A DNA stretch of 64,000 nt, taken from assembly GCA_022059125.1 (NCBI GenBank), contig JAEUWY010000002.1:496001-560000 (forward strand). The letters run 5' to 3'. The stretch is from Corynespora cassiicola. Its lineage: Eukaryota > Ascomycota > Dothideomycetes > Pleosporales > Corynesporascaceae. Positions 23,050 through 34,650 of this stretch are shown piece after piece. The notes under the pieces are model-generated. The model searched no databases and was not told the origin of the DNA. It worked only from the letters and a program-made list of their open reading frames with translations. Numbering within the stretch: the stretch's first letter is position 1; every line of letters begins with the position of its first letter. Both the position numbers and the translations under genes were made by a program.

Positions 23050-23979
23050 GTGCGAGTGCGAGTGCGACGTCCATGACGACAGCGATAGAAAGAGCGTGTG
23101 GGGTCAAAAGGAAATTAAAAAAAACCATGCTAGGATCGGTCTCAGTTGGGGGGTACCTGCTCCATGTGCTCCTTTTTTCGGTTATCTTGCTAAGCGTAGG
23201 GGGAATGGGAATGGGAATGGGAATGGGAATGGGTGGTATATTGGTATTTTTCTACATCGAGAGCGAGCGGATGGCGCTCCAGGGAATGAGTATGCTCCGT
23301 TCATGCGTATATGTTGCTTATCGTGCTGTGTGTATCTCGTCCGTCGGTATGTTTTTGATGTTACATCCCTTCCTCTGCCATGTACCATGGCACGCTTGCT
23401 TGTTTGCTTCGTTACTTGCTACACCAACGTCCTACCCGCCCCACTTCGACATCACCAAACAGACATGCACAAGTCGAGACTAAACACGTGCATAGAAGCG
23501 TCATGATATCAAGTGCCCCACAAAGGACCGCGACTCAGCCGGACCAGCAAGGCCTAGCCCAGCCTGGCGCAGCCTCATCATCCTAGCACGACTATAGGCT
23601 GGGCTTTGCAAAAGCGGCGCAGACTACGCACGTGCTTAGTCAGGACGGGAGCCCGTTGAGGCGCCTTCGTTGGGAAAGTCTCCGGTTTGTTGGGGGGCTG
23701 TGAGTGTTTCCGGGGGATCGACGGGAGTGTGTGGGGCGAACACTAGGGGGCCGACTATATGTTGACGACGACACAATGATTGCAAGGTTTCATTATGCTC
23801 GCTCGCCATAGATTGGGCCAGTCTTTTTGGATTTGTAAGAAGTTGTTGAGAGGGGGTGAAATTCCCCTCGACCTCATGGCGGCATGGGTCACCAGGTCGG
23901 ACGGTCTTGGAAAGGTCTTGGTGCCTTCGAGAGCCGCCTGTGCGGATGGTTGCGGGTTCCTGACTCGAACAGCCAAGGG
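23050..23979. other. Intergenic with a GGGAAT repeat, no gene
   Basis: The stretch follows the ChaC stop codon. It holds a hexanucleotide repeat (listed separately) and no supportable coding region. Confidence 0.45.
23201..23233. repeat. (GGGAAT)n microsatellite
   Basis: Five perfect units of GGGAAT followed by GGG lie about 150 bp downstream of the ChaC stop codon. Confidence 0.85.
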
Positions 23980-24555
23980 CTAAGAAGTTCCAGGTTGTCT
24001 CATCGAATTGTTGATGGTCTGTTCGGAACTACTTGGTGATGGTGGATGTCGATCGGAGCATTTCTCCGACGGTCCAGGCGGGCGTAGGGCAGCAATCAGG
24101 TTCGTGGCATCATCGATAGCACGATAGATCGTTATCCCGTGTAGATGCTGCTGTGCCTCGCTATGATGCACCGTAAACGGTTACAGATAATTGCCTGATC
24201 GGGCAAGCCATTGGCAGCGAAGCGGCTCACTAAAAGCCCGGCCATATCATTCCATGTAGTAAGGGCTGTTGTGCCGGAGACCCTAAGGCGCCAAGCGTCA
24301 GCATCCATCAGCACCATTGGGTAATCACTGCCAGGGCCACGAACATACGGAGCTGGTCGCGAAGTCATATAAACCTCCTTCCCCGCCCGGGGATACGTCG
24401 TAGTATTCTCCCAGTGTGTGCCCTGGTGGGTTGCTGAGCGCCACCCAATCGATGTTTTGCCAGTCGATAAAGTCCGGCTCCGAGACTTGGAATTGCAGTG
24501 GCCCCGCCGTGTTCGTCTCAAGCCACTCATCGATGCGCCTATTCGAAATCCTCAA
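23980..24555 (-). pseudogene. Broken coding relic, family unknown
   Basis: Three successive minus-strand frames read like one protein broken by frame changes. The first (24555 to about 24340) contains IDEWLETN, FIDWQNIDWVALSNPPG and GEYYDVSPGGEGGLYDF. The second (about 24335-24180) contains SDYPMVLMDADAWRLRVSGT and TTWNDMAGLLVSRFAANGLPD. The third (about 24170-23980) contains ITIYRAIDDATNLIAALRPPG and ends at a stop. No intron with usable GT-AG ends and correct phase joins the first two. I do not recognise the family. It begins where the transcription factor gene ends and may be a decayed neighbour. Alternatively these are chance frames. Confidence 0.35.
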
Positions 24556-26543
24556 GTATAAGCAAACGACTTGATCGGTAGAAATATTCGGTCCTCTAAC
24601 CTGAGATGAATAATCTTATCCCATAGTTGACAAACAGCATCGTCCAGCTTGAAGCTGACCCAGCCACAGTAGTGCAGCCGTCCGAGAAGCGCCTCCGCTG
24701 ATTGTACCCCGAATTCCGAACAAGCCAACGACATTTGGTAGACAAACCACGAGCTTTGAGGTGACCCTTGGCCTGATATGGTGCCGATCGCGAGAATCCA
24801 GAGGAGGAGGTCTGGGCAATATTGCCATTCGGACCGGCTCGTGGCGCTCAGTGCTTTTTCGAGACGCATGCTGGCAACAAAATGGAGAAGATGGGCGTCA
24901 TTGGGGCGTTTAAGCGCTTCGGTCGTGCGGACGGTGAAGATGAGGAGCGCAATGCATAGTGCATCTTCGAGAGGGGTCATCAGGCCTTCGTTGTCTTGGA
25001 GCCATTTCAGCAATAGGCACTCGAGGACGCACGCAAAATTCTGAATCTCGAGCGGATCGAGAGGGCAGAGCGGGTCATTGAACCAAACGTTCAAATCGGC
25101 GATCAAAATCAACGCGTTTTCGACCAGCCCGGTCAATGATTCCTTGACTTGGGCATTTCGGCAGTAGTCGAGGAGATGATTGGAAATGCTGGACTGGTAG
25201 CCCTGGGCGCGACGAGGTAGACATGCGGTGCCGATGTAGTCTATAGTGGAAAGGTATGGGGCTTCGAAAGAAGCTATGGCATGCGCCGTTGAATGCCTGA
25301 TGCTCAGTCAGCAGGTGCTAGACCGGTTATGGCTCTTCGATGAAGAAGTAGATTACGCACCAAAGTATAAAGGCCTGCAATATGCGGTTTGAGCTAATAG
25401 CCGCCAATCCTCCACGAAGCTGTATCATCCTCCGCAGCCCGTTTAGGTGAATCTGGCGTTGGTTGGGTTGGTCGTCCTCGAGCGGTTCCTGCGCAAAAAC
25501 CGGCAAAACGAGGCTCTCTTCCACACTCAGCAAGTTGAATACTGCACCAATGTTGGCGTCTGAAATTGCGGCGTTCGGATCCGGATTCGATATCGCCATG
25601 TTGATCGAGGCTATGGCCTGCGCCCTGTGATACAATATTGTGTTGATGGAGCCTCTGCCACCCATGTACTGGTGCAACGCGGCGGTGCAGAGCAAGCTGT
25701 GCATGAACCCTGGATTGGACATGGCCGTGCCAAACCAGTCCAGCCTCATCAGGTCGGACTTGTGCCGAAAATCGACCGCAATGATGCCGGGGGCCATTTC
25801 AGTAACGACTACAAAGCCTGGTTAGCGGGGTTCGATGCGACTGGAAAGCCGAAAAAGCATGTCACCGAGGACAAGGTGCGAGCAGCTGCCATGGCGGTTA
25901 CTTGCACCGTGACCCGCAATGATCCACCAACGATGTTACGCGGGCCACTTGTTCCACCGCCTCGGTATCGCAGGAGAGAGGTGCTGCATGGGAGAAATGC
26001 AGGGTCCAAATACTTACAATGTTCCAAGAGTTCCGAGACAGATCCATTTATATCGACCGATGTCGTCCCAAAAGGATCGAACAGGCTGTTGTCAGGGTCC
26101 TCGGCAGGCGCCGGAGGCTGCAGAAGGAGGCACCTCGGACACAAGTTTTGGCCAGGGCGGCACATGAAGATCTGGCAGTCGGAGCAGTACTCTTGCTTGA
26201 CTACCGGAAAGTAGGTCTGGTCCGTGAACTGGAGGTAGTCGACGCCGGTCGGGACGATGGGCGGGCTGGGCGTAGATGTGATGGGAGTGTGGGAGAGGTC
26301 GGGGGTGCCCACCGTCACCGGACTCGTCGACTCAGGACTCTTCCTCTGCTTCGCTGCATGTTTACTGGTGGACCATGGGCGTTCTCTTCGCGCCTTTTGC
26401 ATTACAAACGAGCGGGCATTGCGGCGACCTTGGCGAGAACTCTTTGCTTTGGACGCATCGACAAAAAGGAAGTCCTGCTGGACGGGCGCGGCTGGCAGAG
26501 CATTTCTCTGCTTCCCCTGTGCGGCATCCCTCTGGCTGGCCAT
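24552..26543 (-). CDS. Fungal-specific transcription factor domain protein without a Zn2Cys6 cluster
   Basis: Exons 26543-26018, 25808-25361 and 25296-24552 encode 572 aa. The start is the first in-frame ATG. The N-terminus carries the motif FLFVDASKAKSSRQGRRNAR followed by SFVMQKARRERPW, a basic signature of a large Pezizomycotina family often annotated only as fungal transcription factor. There is no classical Zn2Cys6 cluster. Instead, residues 120-138 hold five cysteines in a C-x2-C-x4-C-x6-C-x2-C pattern. The acidic middle (DPFGTTSVDINGSVSELLEH) leads into the helical domain (DWFGTAMSNPGFMHSLLCTAA and later helices), which resembles Fungal_trans_2. A nuclear regulatory role is inferred. 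The first intron (25809-26017) is long for this window and could hide an alternative exon. The gene is divergent from the ZIP transporter. Confidence 0.75.
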
Positions 26544-27805
26544 CGGTAGACCCCACGCAAGGCCGGCAGAAGCTGTGTTCCTGGCCTGTCTCAAGGGAGG
26601 GTGAAGATGGAGCTCAGACAGGAGTACCGACGAGGAAGTTGCAAGAAAGAGGCTGGTACGGATTTCCTAATTCATGGTCCCTTGCCACCATCGCGGTTCT
26701 GATAGAAACGGGCTCCCCGAGCGGCGGTAGGCTGATGCAGCGACAGCAGCTGGGAGATGCGACTGGACGTCTTGGAGGGGTTTGAGAAGTTCCCAACTAT
26801 CAAGGACCAGATTGGGCCTAGGGTGCTGCAGGCGACCTCGGGGGGTGCTGGGGTGCTTGCTGCCGATGTTAGCCCTCGCTTGGGATAAAGTCTTTGGGGG
26901 CCGGATGGCTATCACGAGAGGGACACCAGCTACCTCTTCGAGCGGCTCACTCACCTTTGTTCTGGAAAACTGGGCGTGGACGGAAAAGAGGGTCACGGGG
27001 GCTATATGTAGGTAAGGGACTGCACGCCATGCGGGACGTTTCCGCCGTAGTGCCGTCAAAAATAGAAGCCGTTCCTGGACCATGGCCGGCACTGCATCAC
27101 GAAGATGCTTGTCTGTGTCTGAGGCGGCGTCCGCGATTGTTGTATGCTGACTGATGATGGAGTGTCACCCCGTGCTCGAGGCCATCGTGATGCTGACTAG
27201 ACGCAATGCTTTGAGCTGGGCCGGCCCAGCACTTGGAGGTTGCACGTCTTGGTGAAGCTCGTCGGAACCGCCATTTCGGAACGCTGGCGCGCCTGAAGGA
27301 TCCCCGTCCCGATATGCCCGCAGAAGAGGTCGAAACATCCGCCCTGTGCTGGGCAGCAAGCACGTGCAGCCGACAGTGGACGTGGAGCAGGACTGGACTC
27401 GATGCGAGCAGCGCGCCCTCCCGCCCCGCGGCCCTCTGGCGCTCAGGCGACGCTCCCGCCAGGCCCAAGCAATTCCAAATCATGGCATCGGGCTTTTCGT
27501 GTCGTCGAATTAGTGTTGCTAAAGATACTGGCCATGCTTCCACTCGGGCCATATGCAGGTCACCCCGGACTTGTCGGCGAGGCTTGGCATTCCACGCGTC
27601 GGAAACGGCAGCGCAGATGGGTCTGGACAGCTGTCGCAAACATCAACCCGGCCTCCATAGCCGGTGAACAGAGGATGGATCCGCGCCGTCGGAAGGGCGC
27701 GACGTGAACAGAGGAAGAAAGAGACTCCGCTCCGGCAGCTACCACACTACCGACCCGTCCGCGCGCTCGACTTGTATACCGTGGCCGGCTGCCCACCGCG
27801 AAACC
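26544..27805. promoter_or_regulatory. Divergent promoter region, transcription factor (-) and ZIP transporter (+)
   Basis: The 1.26 kb between two divergent ATGs is GC-rich and lacks a supportable gene. Open frames of 100-180 codons on both strands have no domains and no ATG in good context. Confidence 0.4.
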
Positions 27806-29349
27806 ATGGCAGAGGGCCCCGATGGCCCCATGGCAGGTGAGCCAGCCGCCGTCCCTGGGCCGTGTGCATGAAGCGCCATGTTGGAAGGACAGTTACTGAC
27901 TGGGGCTTTGCTTTTTCAGGCCTCTCATGGAGCGACATCCCTACCCACCTGCTCCATGCTGAGCTACTCCGAAGACAGGAAGATGAGCGGCCAACGTGCG
28001 GAACCAAAGGCGGGACGGGCTCCTACAACACGCCCCTCCACGTATTTGCCCTGGTCCTGATACTGGCCGTGAGCACCGCCGGTTTGTCAACCCATTGACT
28101 GGCCTCCTGCCTCCTGCTAGCTGCTAATTCCGTCCTCCCAGCTTGTTCCTTTCCGATTGTCGTCAAGCGCTTCCCCTCCGTCCCCGTCCCCCACCAATTC
28201 CTCTTCCTCTCGCGACATTTTGGCACCGGAGTGCTCATTGCGACGGCTTTTGTGCACCTGCTGCCCACCGCCTTCGAGTCCCTCACCGACCCATGTCTCC
28301 CGCACTTTTGGAGCAAGGGCTACACGCCCATGCCGGGCTTGATAGCTATGACAGCCGTCTTCGTCGTCGTGGGCATTGAAATGTTCTTTGCATCAAAAGG
28401 TGCTGGCCATGTGCATTCCGAGGCTTTTGGCATGGACAGCCACGATGTCCACCTGCGGCCGGGCCACAAGCGCAGCAACAGCTTTGCGCGGTACCGGTCG
28501 GCCTCTGTGAGGACCAACGGCCATATCCCCGAGATCATACTACATGATGCTGCTCAATCGAGCGAGCATCTCATGGATGGCCGGTCACCCTCACTCTCCG
28601 TAGCATCACCACGCCCCTCCGGCCTCCCCAGCCCCCGAACCCAGCGCAACCCCCACCACGAAGACGCAGACGACAGTGAAGACTCGGACCTGGACCTAGA
28701 CCTCGAAGAACTAGGCCCTCCCGATGCCTCCGGCTCCGGCTCCGACGACGAATCCCGCCTCCTCCCCCGATCCACCTCCCGCCCTACCCCCCTGAACCGC
28801 ACCCACCACCATGACCTCCCCAACGGCCCCCACACCCCCGAACTCACCGAAGCCCAGCACAAGAAGCAGCTCCTGCAGTGCCTCCTCCTCGAAGCCGGCA
28901 TCCTCTTCCACAGTGTCTTCATCGGCATGGCCCTCTCCGTCGCCACCGGAACCTCCTTCATCGTCCTGCTCGTCGCCATCTCCTTCCACCAAACCTTTGA
29001 AGGCTTCGCTCTCGGCTCGCGCATCGCCGCCATACGCTTCCCCGCCGGCTCGCTGCGTCCGTGGCTCATGGCGCTCGCGTACGGCACTACGACGCCGATT
29101 GGCCAGGCCATTGGCTTGGGGATTCATAATTTGTATGATCCCGCGAGTCAGACGGGTTTGCTGACGGTGGGCATGATGAATGCGATTTCGAGTGGCTTGC
29201 TGCTCTTCGCCGGGCTGGTGGAGCTGTTGGCAGAAGACTTCTTGAGCGATGAGAGTTATGTTACGTTGACGGGGAAGAGGAGGTTGCAGGCTTGTGCCAG
29301 TGTGGTTGGGGGTGCGGCGCTGATGGCATTAGTAGGAGCTTGGGCATAA
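27806..29349 (+). CDS. ZIP-family zinc transporter
   Basis: Three exons (27806-27836, 27920-28081, 28142-29349) give 466 aa, and the first exon is only 31 nt. Helices I-III precede a long hydrophilic loop (about residues 150-270) rich in His, Asp and Ser, including HVHSEAFGMDSHDVH and THHHD. The signature helices follow: LFHSVFIGMALSVATG (helix IV) and ISFHQTFEGFALGSR (helix V), whose His and Glu residues form the binuclear metal site. It ends with two or three more helices. ZIP proteins move zinc, and sometimes iron or manganese, into the cytosol. The single variable loop and the overall length match fungal plasma-membrane ZRT-like members. Which affinity class it belongs to is not clear. 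The gene is intact. Confidence 0.92.
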
Positions 29350-29767
29350 AGTAGTCACCCTTTTTTCTTTGGAAAGATAAGAGTATGCGCCGTTAGATTT
29401 CGATGTGTTGGAATTGTACGTTTTTGGGATTAGGGGAGAGATTGTATATTGTGATGATGATGGACGGAGGCAGAAAAGTGGGGGTGCATGTGGAGATTGC
29501 ATTGAGCGAGCTCGATACCCCGGGTTTTGATGGTTACATTCCGTTCGGCGTAGAGGGTCTAAAAGGATTTGTTCCGCTTGCTTCGTGTAGATGAAAAACG
29601 TCATCTTCTCTACTTTCCTGTCTCCAAACCCAGTGACCCAAAACAGAAGACGTGCAAAAAAACTCGCATTCTCGCGCACACAAACTACCTATCTACCCCC
29701 TCGTCCCGATGTCCTCCTTCCAAACTCATCTTCTGCACCACGTAACTCGCATCTCACTCATCATACA
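29350..29767. terminator. Convergent 3' intergenic region, ZIP transporter and CFT1
   Basis: The 418 bp between two convergent stop codons must hold both polyadenylation regions. No gene is visible. T-rich and A-rich tracts lie near 29,355-29,370 and 29,645-29,670. Confidence 0.4.
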
Positions 29768-32700
29768 TCAAACCCCTCTGCGTCCAAAAACCCCCCACCC
29801 GTCAATAACCTCCCTCTCGCCCCAAAACACCCACTCATCCCCACCCACCTTCCCCAACCCCTCCCTTCGCCTCTGCTCTCCCAACTCCCCCCACCTCATC
29901 AACAAATTCCCATCAATAATCCCCCTCCCAGCGCCGCCCGCCCCGCCCCCAGCCTCACTATCCACAGCGCGGAAGGCCTTGGGATTGAGCCCGCACGCCG
30001 AATCGAGCGTGCTAGACAGGAAAGTGGCGAGGCCTCCGAGGCGACGGTACGAAGATTCGGAGAGCGGGGTGATGAGGGCGAGGGTTCCGGATTGGGAGGT
30101 GGCGAGGAGTTGGTGGAGGGGTTGGCGGGGTTGGTCGGGGGAGGGGCCGTCCATGTCGATATCCATGTCGAGCGAGGACGAGGGGAGGGAGGGGAAGGTG
30201 GAGGTTGCGGTAGGCATGTGGAGGGTCGAGTGCAGGAGGGTGAGGGAGACGGGGAAGTGGCCCGTGTGGAAGGTGGATCTGTGTAGGAGACGGAGGCCAC
30301 CCATGGATTTGGGGTCTGGAGCGGGTTAATAAGCGGTCACCATGTCTCGTCGAAAAAAGGGTGGCTTACTGTCGGGGTCGAATTGCAGGACTTGCAGGTT
30401 CATGTCTGCGTCTGCGATGATCATGTGGAGGGATTTCTCAAAGGGGAGGAAGTCGGCTGCTAAACATTCGAGGTGGTTCTTGCTACGGCCGAAGAGCATC
30501 ATCTTATACGGTTCTTCCTGTCCATTAATTAGCTCCGTGGGGTTGTCAAGCGGTAGGGTAGGACCGGCTTACCGTGTATCCAGTGAACCATGCACCCTTG
30601 AATGCATCTCCCATCAGGAGCATACCAGTGTGCGGAAGCGTCTTGAGTGTGGTGACGTAGCACTGCATATCCATAAAGGCAACTGGGAGCAAGGTTCCGT
30701 CTTCCTTGAGGCCTCGCACCATGCACTTCTGGCCCTGAGCCATGATCAGGAAGCCCTGGGTACCAATTTCCGAGATGGCAGATACGGCGCCCTTGACTTC
30801 ATCTTTGACTATCAACCTCAACTTCTTGTTAGTTTCAGGCCTATCAGGCTCAGGGACAACGGTGATGACTTCGAAGATGCGGATACAGCCCTTGGTCGCA
30901 AGATCTTCGCCTCGTACAATGGCAGTGCCGACCGCAATGAGCGCCTTGCGCTGATGAGTAGTTTCGGAGACCTCTAGATTGAGCGTCTTTATGCAGAGGA
31001 CCTGTTCCTGAGGATCTAGCAGGTGCGTGTCAATGACCGACCACGTCTTTTCGTCGATCACCTTGATAACACCAGTCTCGACATGGGGTTTGAAGGAGAT
31101 GTCCTCTGGTTTCCATTCATAATGGTATGTGTCGTCTTGAAGCATGTACTCCTCAGACTGGCCAGTGCCCATGACATAAAGACCCCTGGGGTGGTGGGAG
31201 AAGGCGTGTACTTCGGAACCCATCGGGATTCTGCGAGCTGCCCAGCCGAGATGCCCGTAATGTGTCTGTGCAGGAAGCTGCGAGATGCGAAGGGTATTCT
31301 ATCATCGAGTCAGCAACTACAGAGAAACAGGAATATCATGCATCTTACATCAACATCAATGTAAGCGAAACCTCTCTGACAGGCTGAAGTGTGAAACCTG
31401 GTGAGGCCCTTTACTGCCTTGCCACTCAGGCCGATGACGCGAGCAGGGCTTGCTGATTCTTTGAGAATGAACGACGGTGACGTGCCCCGCTGAAATACAG
31501 TGCTGTAGCCGCAAATGTTGTCAATGGCCGTCAGGGTGCTCTCTTTTCCGGCATCCTCGGAATTTAATGCAGGCTCCTCCGAGTATTTCGGAAGATGTTG
31601 CTGTGGCAGCTTCACCCATCGGAGATTCTTCGTCCAGGGGTCTGAAGCAGCGCGCGCCGGGTAGTGGAAGGCCTTGTACATGACAAGGTCATCATTTGAT
31701 GTTCGAATCTGAATCATGTTAGTGTCATTTCTGACCGTCATAGTTCTCTTCGGCGTACAATCAAGTGCGGGGCTTTCGAGGTCAGATCACCAATATCTGC
31801 TGCAAGGATCTCTGTAATGGCCGCTTTGGCAGTACTTCGCCTAGCGGCATATTCAGGAGTAAGGAATGGAGGCAGAAAGCCAAGTCCTTCGGCAACATAG
31901 CTAGGCTCTTCTAGATTCGACATGGCGTACACCTGTGATGATTAGCATGGTCAGACACTTAGGGAACGGGTACTTGCGTGAAGTGCCCCTTCTGGTGTCA
32001 GTAGGAACGCAAAGATCTCAGAAGTAGCAGAAGACTTGAAAAGGGACGCAGAGAGCCAGTTTGTTTCGGATAGCGCGCCAGCCTCTACTTCTTCAACCTC
32101 GCCGGTACCACTGGCTTTGAATATCTTGACACTTGAATCATCCCGTAGGATCAACAAATATGGGTCTGCGAAGCTAGCATTGATGATCTTGAGTTCTTCG
32201 CCACTCTCCTCATCTTCTGTAGAGAGCAAGTCCTCCAAGTTAAGTTCTACGCAACATTAACTTTCATTTCACGAAGGGGCTGCACTGCCAACATACCGGA
32301 ATCATATGTCCTCACTTCACCCCGCATGATCTGAACGACCTTGGTGCCGCCGGCGAGCACACCAACACTGAGCGTTGACCCCTCTCGTTCAAAGTCTCCT
32401 TTGGAGGTTTCCTCGAGCTCGTTGCCGCTGACTTGATAGGTGACCGTGTACTCACTTCCATCTGCACCCGCTTTGGAAACGACGAGGTACTGGTCATAAT
32501 CAACATCGGAAGCGATGTTGGCTTCGGCATCTTGGCCAAATTCAGCGACAACGCCCTTTGGCGCTTGCTTCCGGGCATGCACAGCCCACAAAGACCTCGC
32601 TGATGGCAGGGCGGATATAGCGAGATTCGCCGGGTGCAATTCACGGTTTAGGACAGTGATTGCCCCTGCGGGTCCTCGGCCATTTGAGACGAGGATCTCG

Positions 32701-34307
32701 CCAGTTGTGGGAGAGTCTGTCGTCGAGTTTGGATGCGCCACAATATCCCGTATTGGCGCGAGGCTGGGGAGTGTATCGTGTATCCTGAATGTGTATGCCC
32801 CAGCAGCAGTGGGCTCGGCAGCTGCTGCAGTGATCTTCTTAATCGCAGGTGCCGTGTCATTATACAAGTCATCGTCAAGATCATCTGGTTCCTCTTCCTC
32901 ATCGAGGTCCATTTCATCATGCTCGGGTGAAATATCTGCCTGCGACTGTCTCCTACCCGATTGCTTAGTTTTGCTGGTCCAGCCCAAGAGCACGGATTCG
33001 CCATCCTCGCTGCCCACAAATATCCTCCCACGGCCAAGGTTGGCCGCGCACGACGACTGGCAATTGAGAAGATTGCCGCCTTGCTCAGAAGCAACTGGTT
33101 GGAGCGTCACAGCGGAGACCGTACGACCATCGAGAGTGAAGGTCAATGTAAGGAGCCTTCCATTTTTGAGGACGATGAGTACATCGCCAGTGTCTTGGGA
33201 TATCAATTCGATGGCGCATCCTTCCAGTTGCAGAGCGAGTTCTGACTGGTCGCTTAAAGGGAACGAGGTGGAGGCTTTTGCAAATTCATTGACTGCAACT
33301 CCGTTGGTTTTCCCGCCCTGATCCACGTGGATAATTTCGTTGCCACCGATCAACAGTGCACCTCCGATCGGAAGTGGCAGCGGAACCACTCGCGATATGT
33401 CGTAAGGCAGCCCCTGCACAGAGAGCAGAGTGGTGGAAGCCTTTTGTTCGAGGTCGAGAGTGAAGACGGTATAGCTGAGAATGTCCTTTCTCTCGGCGAG
33501 CAGCGATGGGGCCGTGGCCCGCGGCGAGGCGATTATGCCAAAGGTAGGCTCGCGGTACTCGTGCAAGAAGGCCAGGTGGACAGGATGGGTCAAGGCAGGG
33601 TCGAGATGAGTCAAAGGCAGCACGAATGAAGATGAATAGGGTGTTTTGAGAGACCCATCGCCATTGGCGCCATTGGCAGCATCGGCCTTGCCTTCCTTTG
33701 GGGCGTCTAGATCGGAATCATACTCGTCTTCGACCATGTCACGCTGCCTGAAGGGCAAGATGGCCAGGTTGTGGGCACCAAACTTGAGGGCGGCGCATCT
33801 GCTGCTCGGGTCGGCGGTCAAGAAGTTGTACGTATCTTTCAGCTCAGCAGACCAGGGCGCAATCCCGGGCAAGTCTGGGTTCTCATAGTAGTGTATTGAT
33901 ATGGTATTGAGGTTGTACGACTCCGGGTCCCACTCTACCAAGCTCAGCTTTGCGTCCCGAAATGCAACCAGCAATGCCTCCGCCTTCGACCTGGTGTTTA
34001 GCACCTTGACCCGGGCCAGCGAGATGACAGTGCCGGCGAGGGGGAATTCGCCGACCAGCACGAGTTTGGCCGTGTTCTCGGTGCGCTGCAGAGGCACGTC
34101 TGCCGCCTCCGTGTCCAGGTTCGCGGCTACATTCTCCGCGCCCTCGTCTGTCCCCGACGCGACTTCGGTGACGGTCGATTTGAGCTCGAAGATCTGCAGT
34201 AGCGAGTTCTTCGCGACGACCAGATTGTTCGACTTGGGTGAGAGGAAGGGGAGGTTGAGGGCGTGGCTGACGGCCGTCGGCGGGGCCAGCTCAGTGTAGC
34301 ACTGCAT
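29768..34307 (-). CDS. CFT1: Cleavage and polyadenylation factor subunit CFT1 (CPSF160)
   Basis: Seven exons (34307-32297, 32246-31978, 31932-31759, 31708-31349, 31298-30573, 30517-30370, 30315-29768) give 1411 aa, the usual length of the family. It begins [17 protein letters not shown], carries the beta-propeller repeats of the MMS1/CPSF160 type, an acidic insert near residue 460, and the C-terminal CPSF-A domain with [18 protein letters not shown] and [17 protein letters not shown]. The protein is the scaffold of the nuclear CPF/CPSF complex that recognises the polyadenylation signal and organises pre-mRNA 3' cleavage. Six introns of 45-55 nt interrupt the 3' half. The second (31933-31977) starts with GC instead of GT; the donor CAC|GCAAGT and phase 0 on both sides leave no good alternative. 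Confidence 0.95.
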
Positions 34308-34650
34308 TGGCGGGGGTCGGGGTCGCTATGCGACCGCTGTTCATGGTACGGGCTCGTCAACGGAGCGGAGGGGGCGGGCGTGTCGCGGTGTCTGGTGTTT
34401 TGGTGTTGGGCGACGCAGCTTCAAAGAGCTCGGCCGCCAAGCCATTGTGCGTAGCGCGGAAGCTCTGGCCAGGCCCGCGTCCTCCAGGCCTGTCGAGTCG
34501 ATCGGCGGCGCGTAAACGTCATTCTGCGCCGGCCTGCTTCGACTGCTCCCATTCTGCCCTCCTCTCCGACACTCACACACGGAGTAGGTTTATATTGTTT
34601 CTTCCTGTGGGGCCCCTCTGCTGAGAAGACATTGGCAGCAGCTTCCCGCC
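34308..34650. promoter_or_regulatory. Compact divergent promoter, CFT1 (-) and LMBD1 (+)
   Basis: Only 343 bp separate the two start codons, so both core promoters must lie here and may share elements. The stretch is GC-rich. No TATA box is apparent, as is common for housekeeping genes. Confidence 0.55.
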
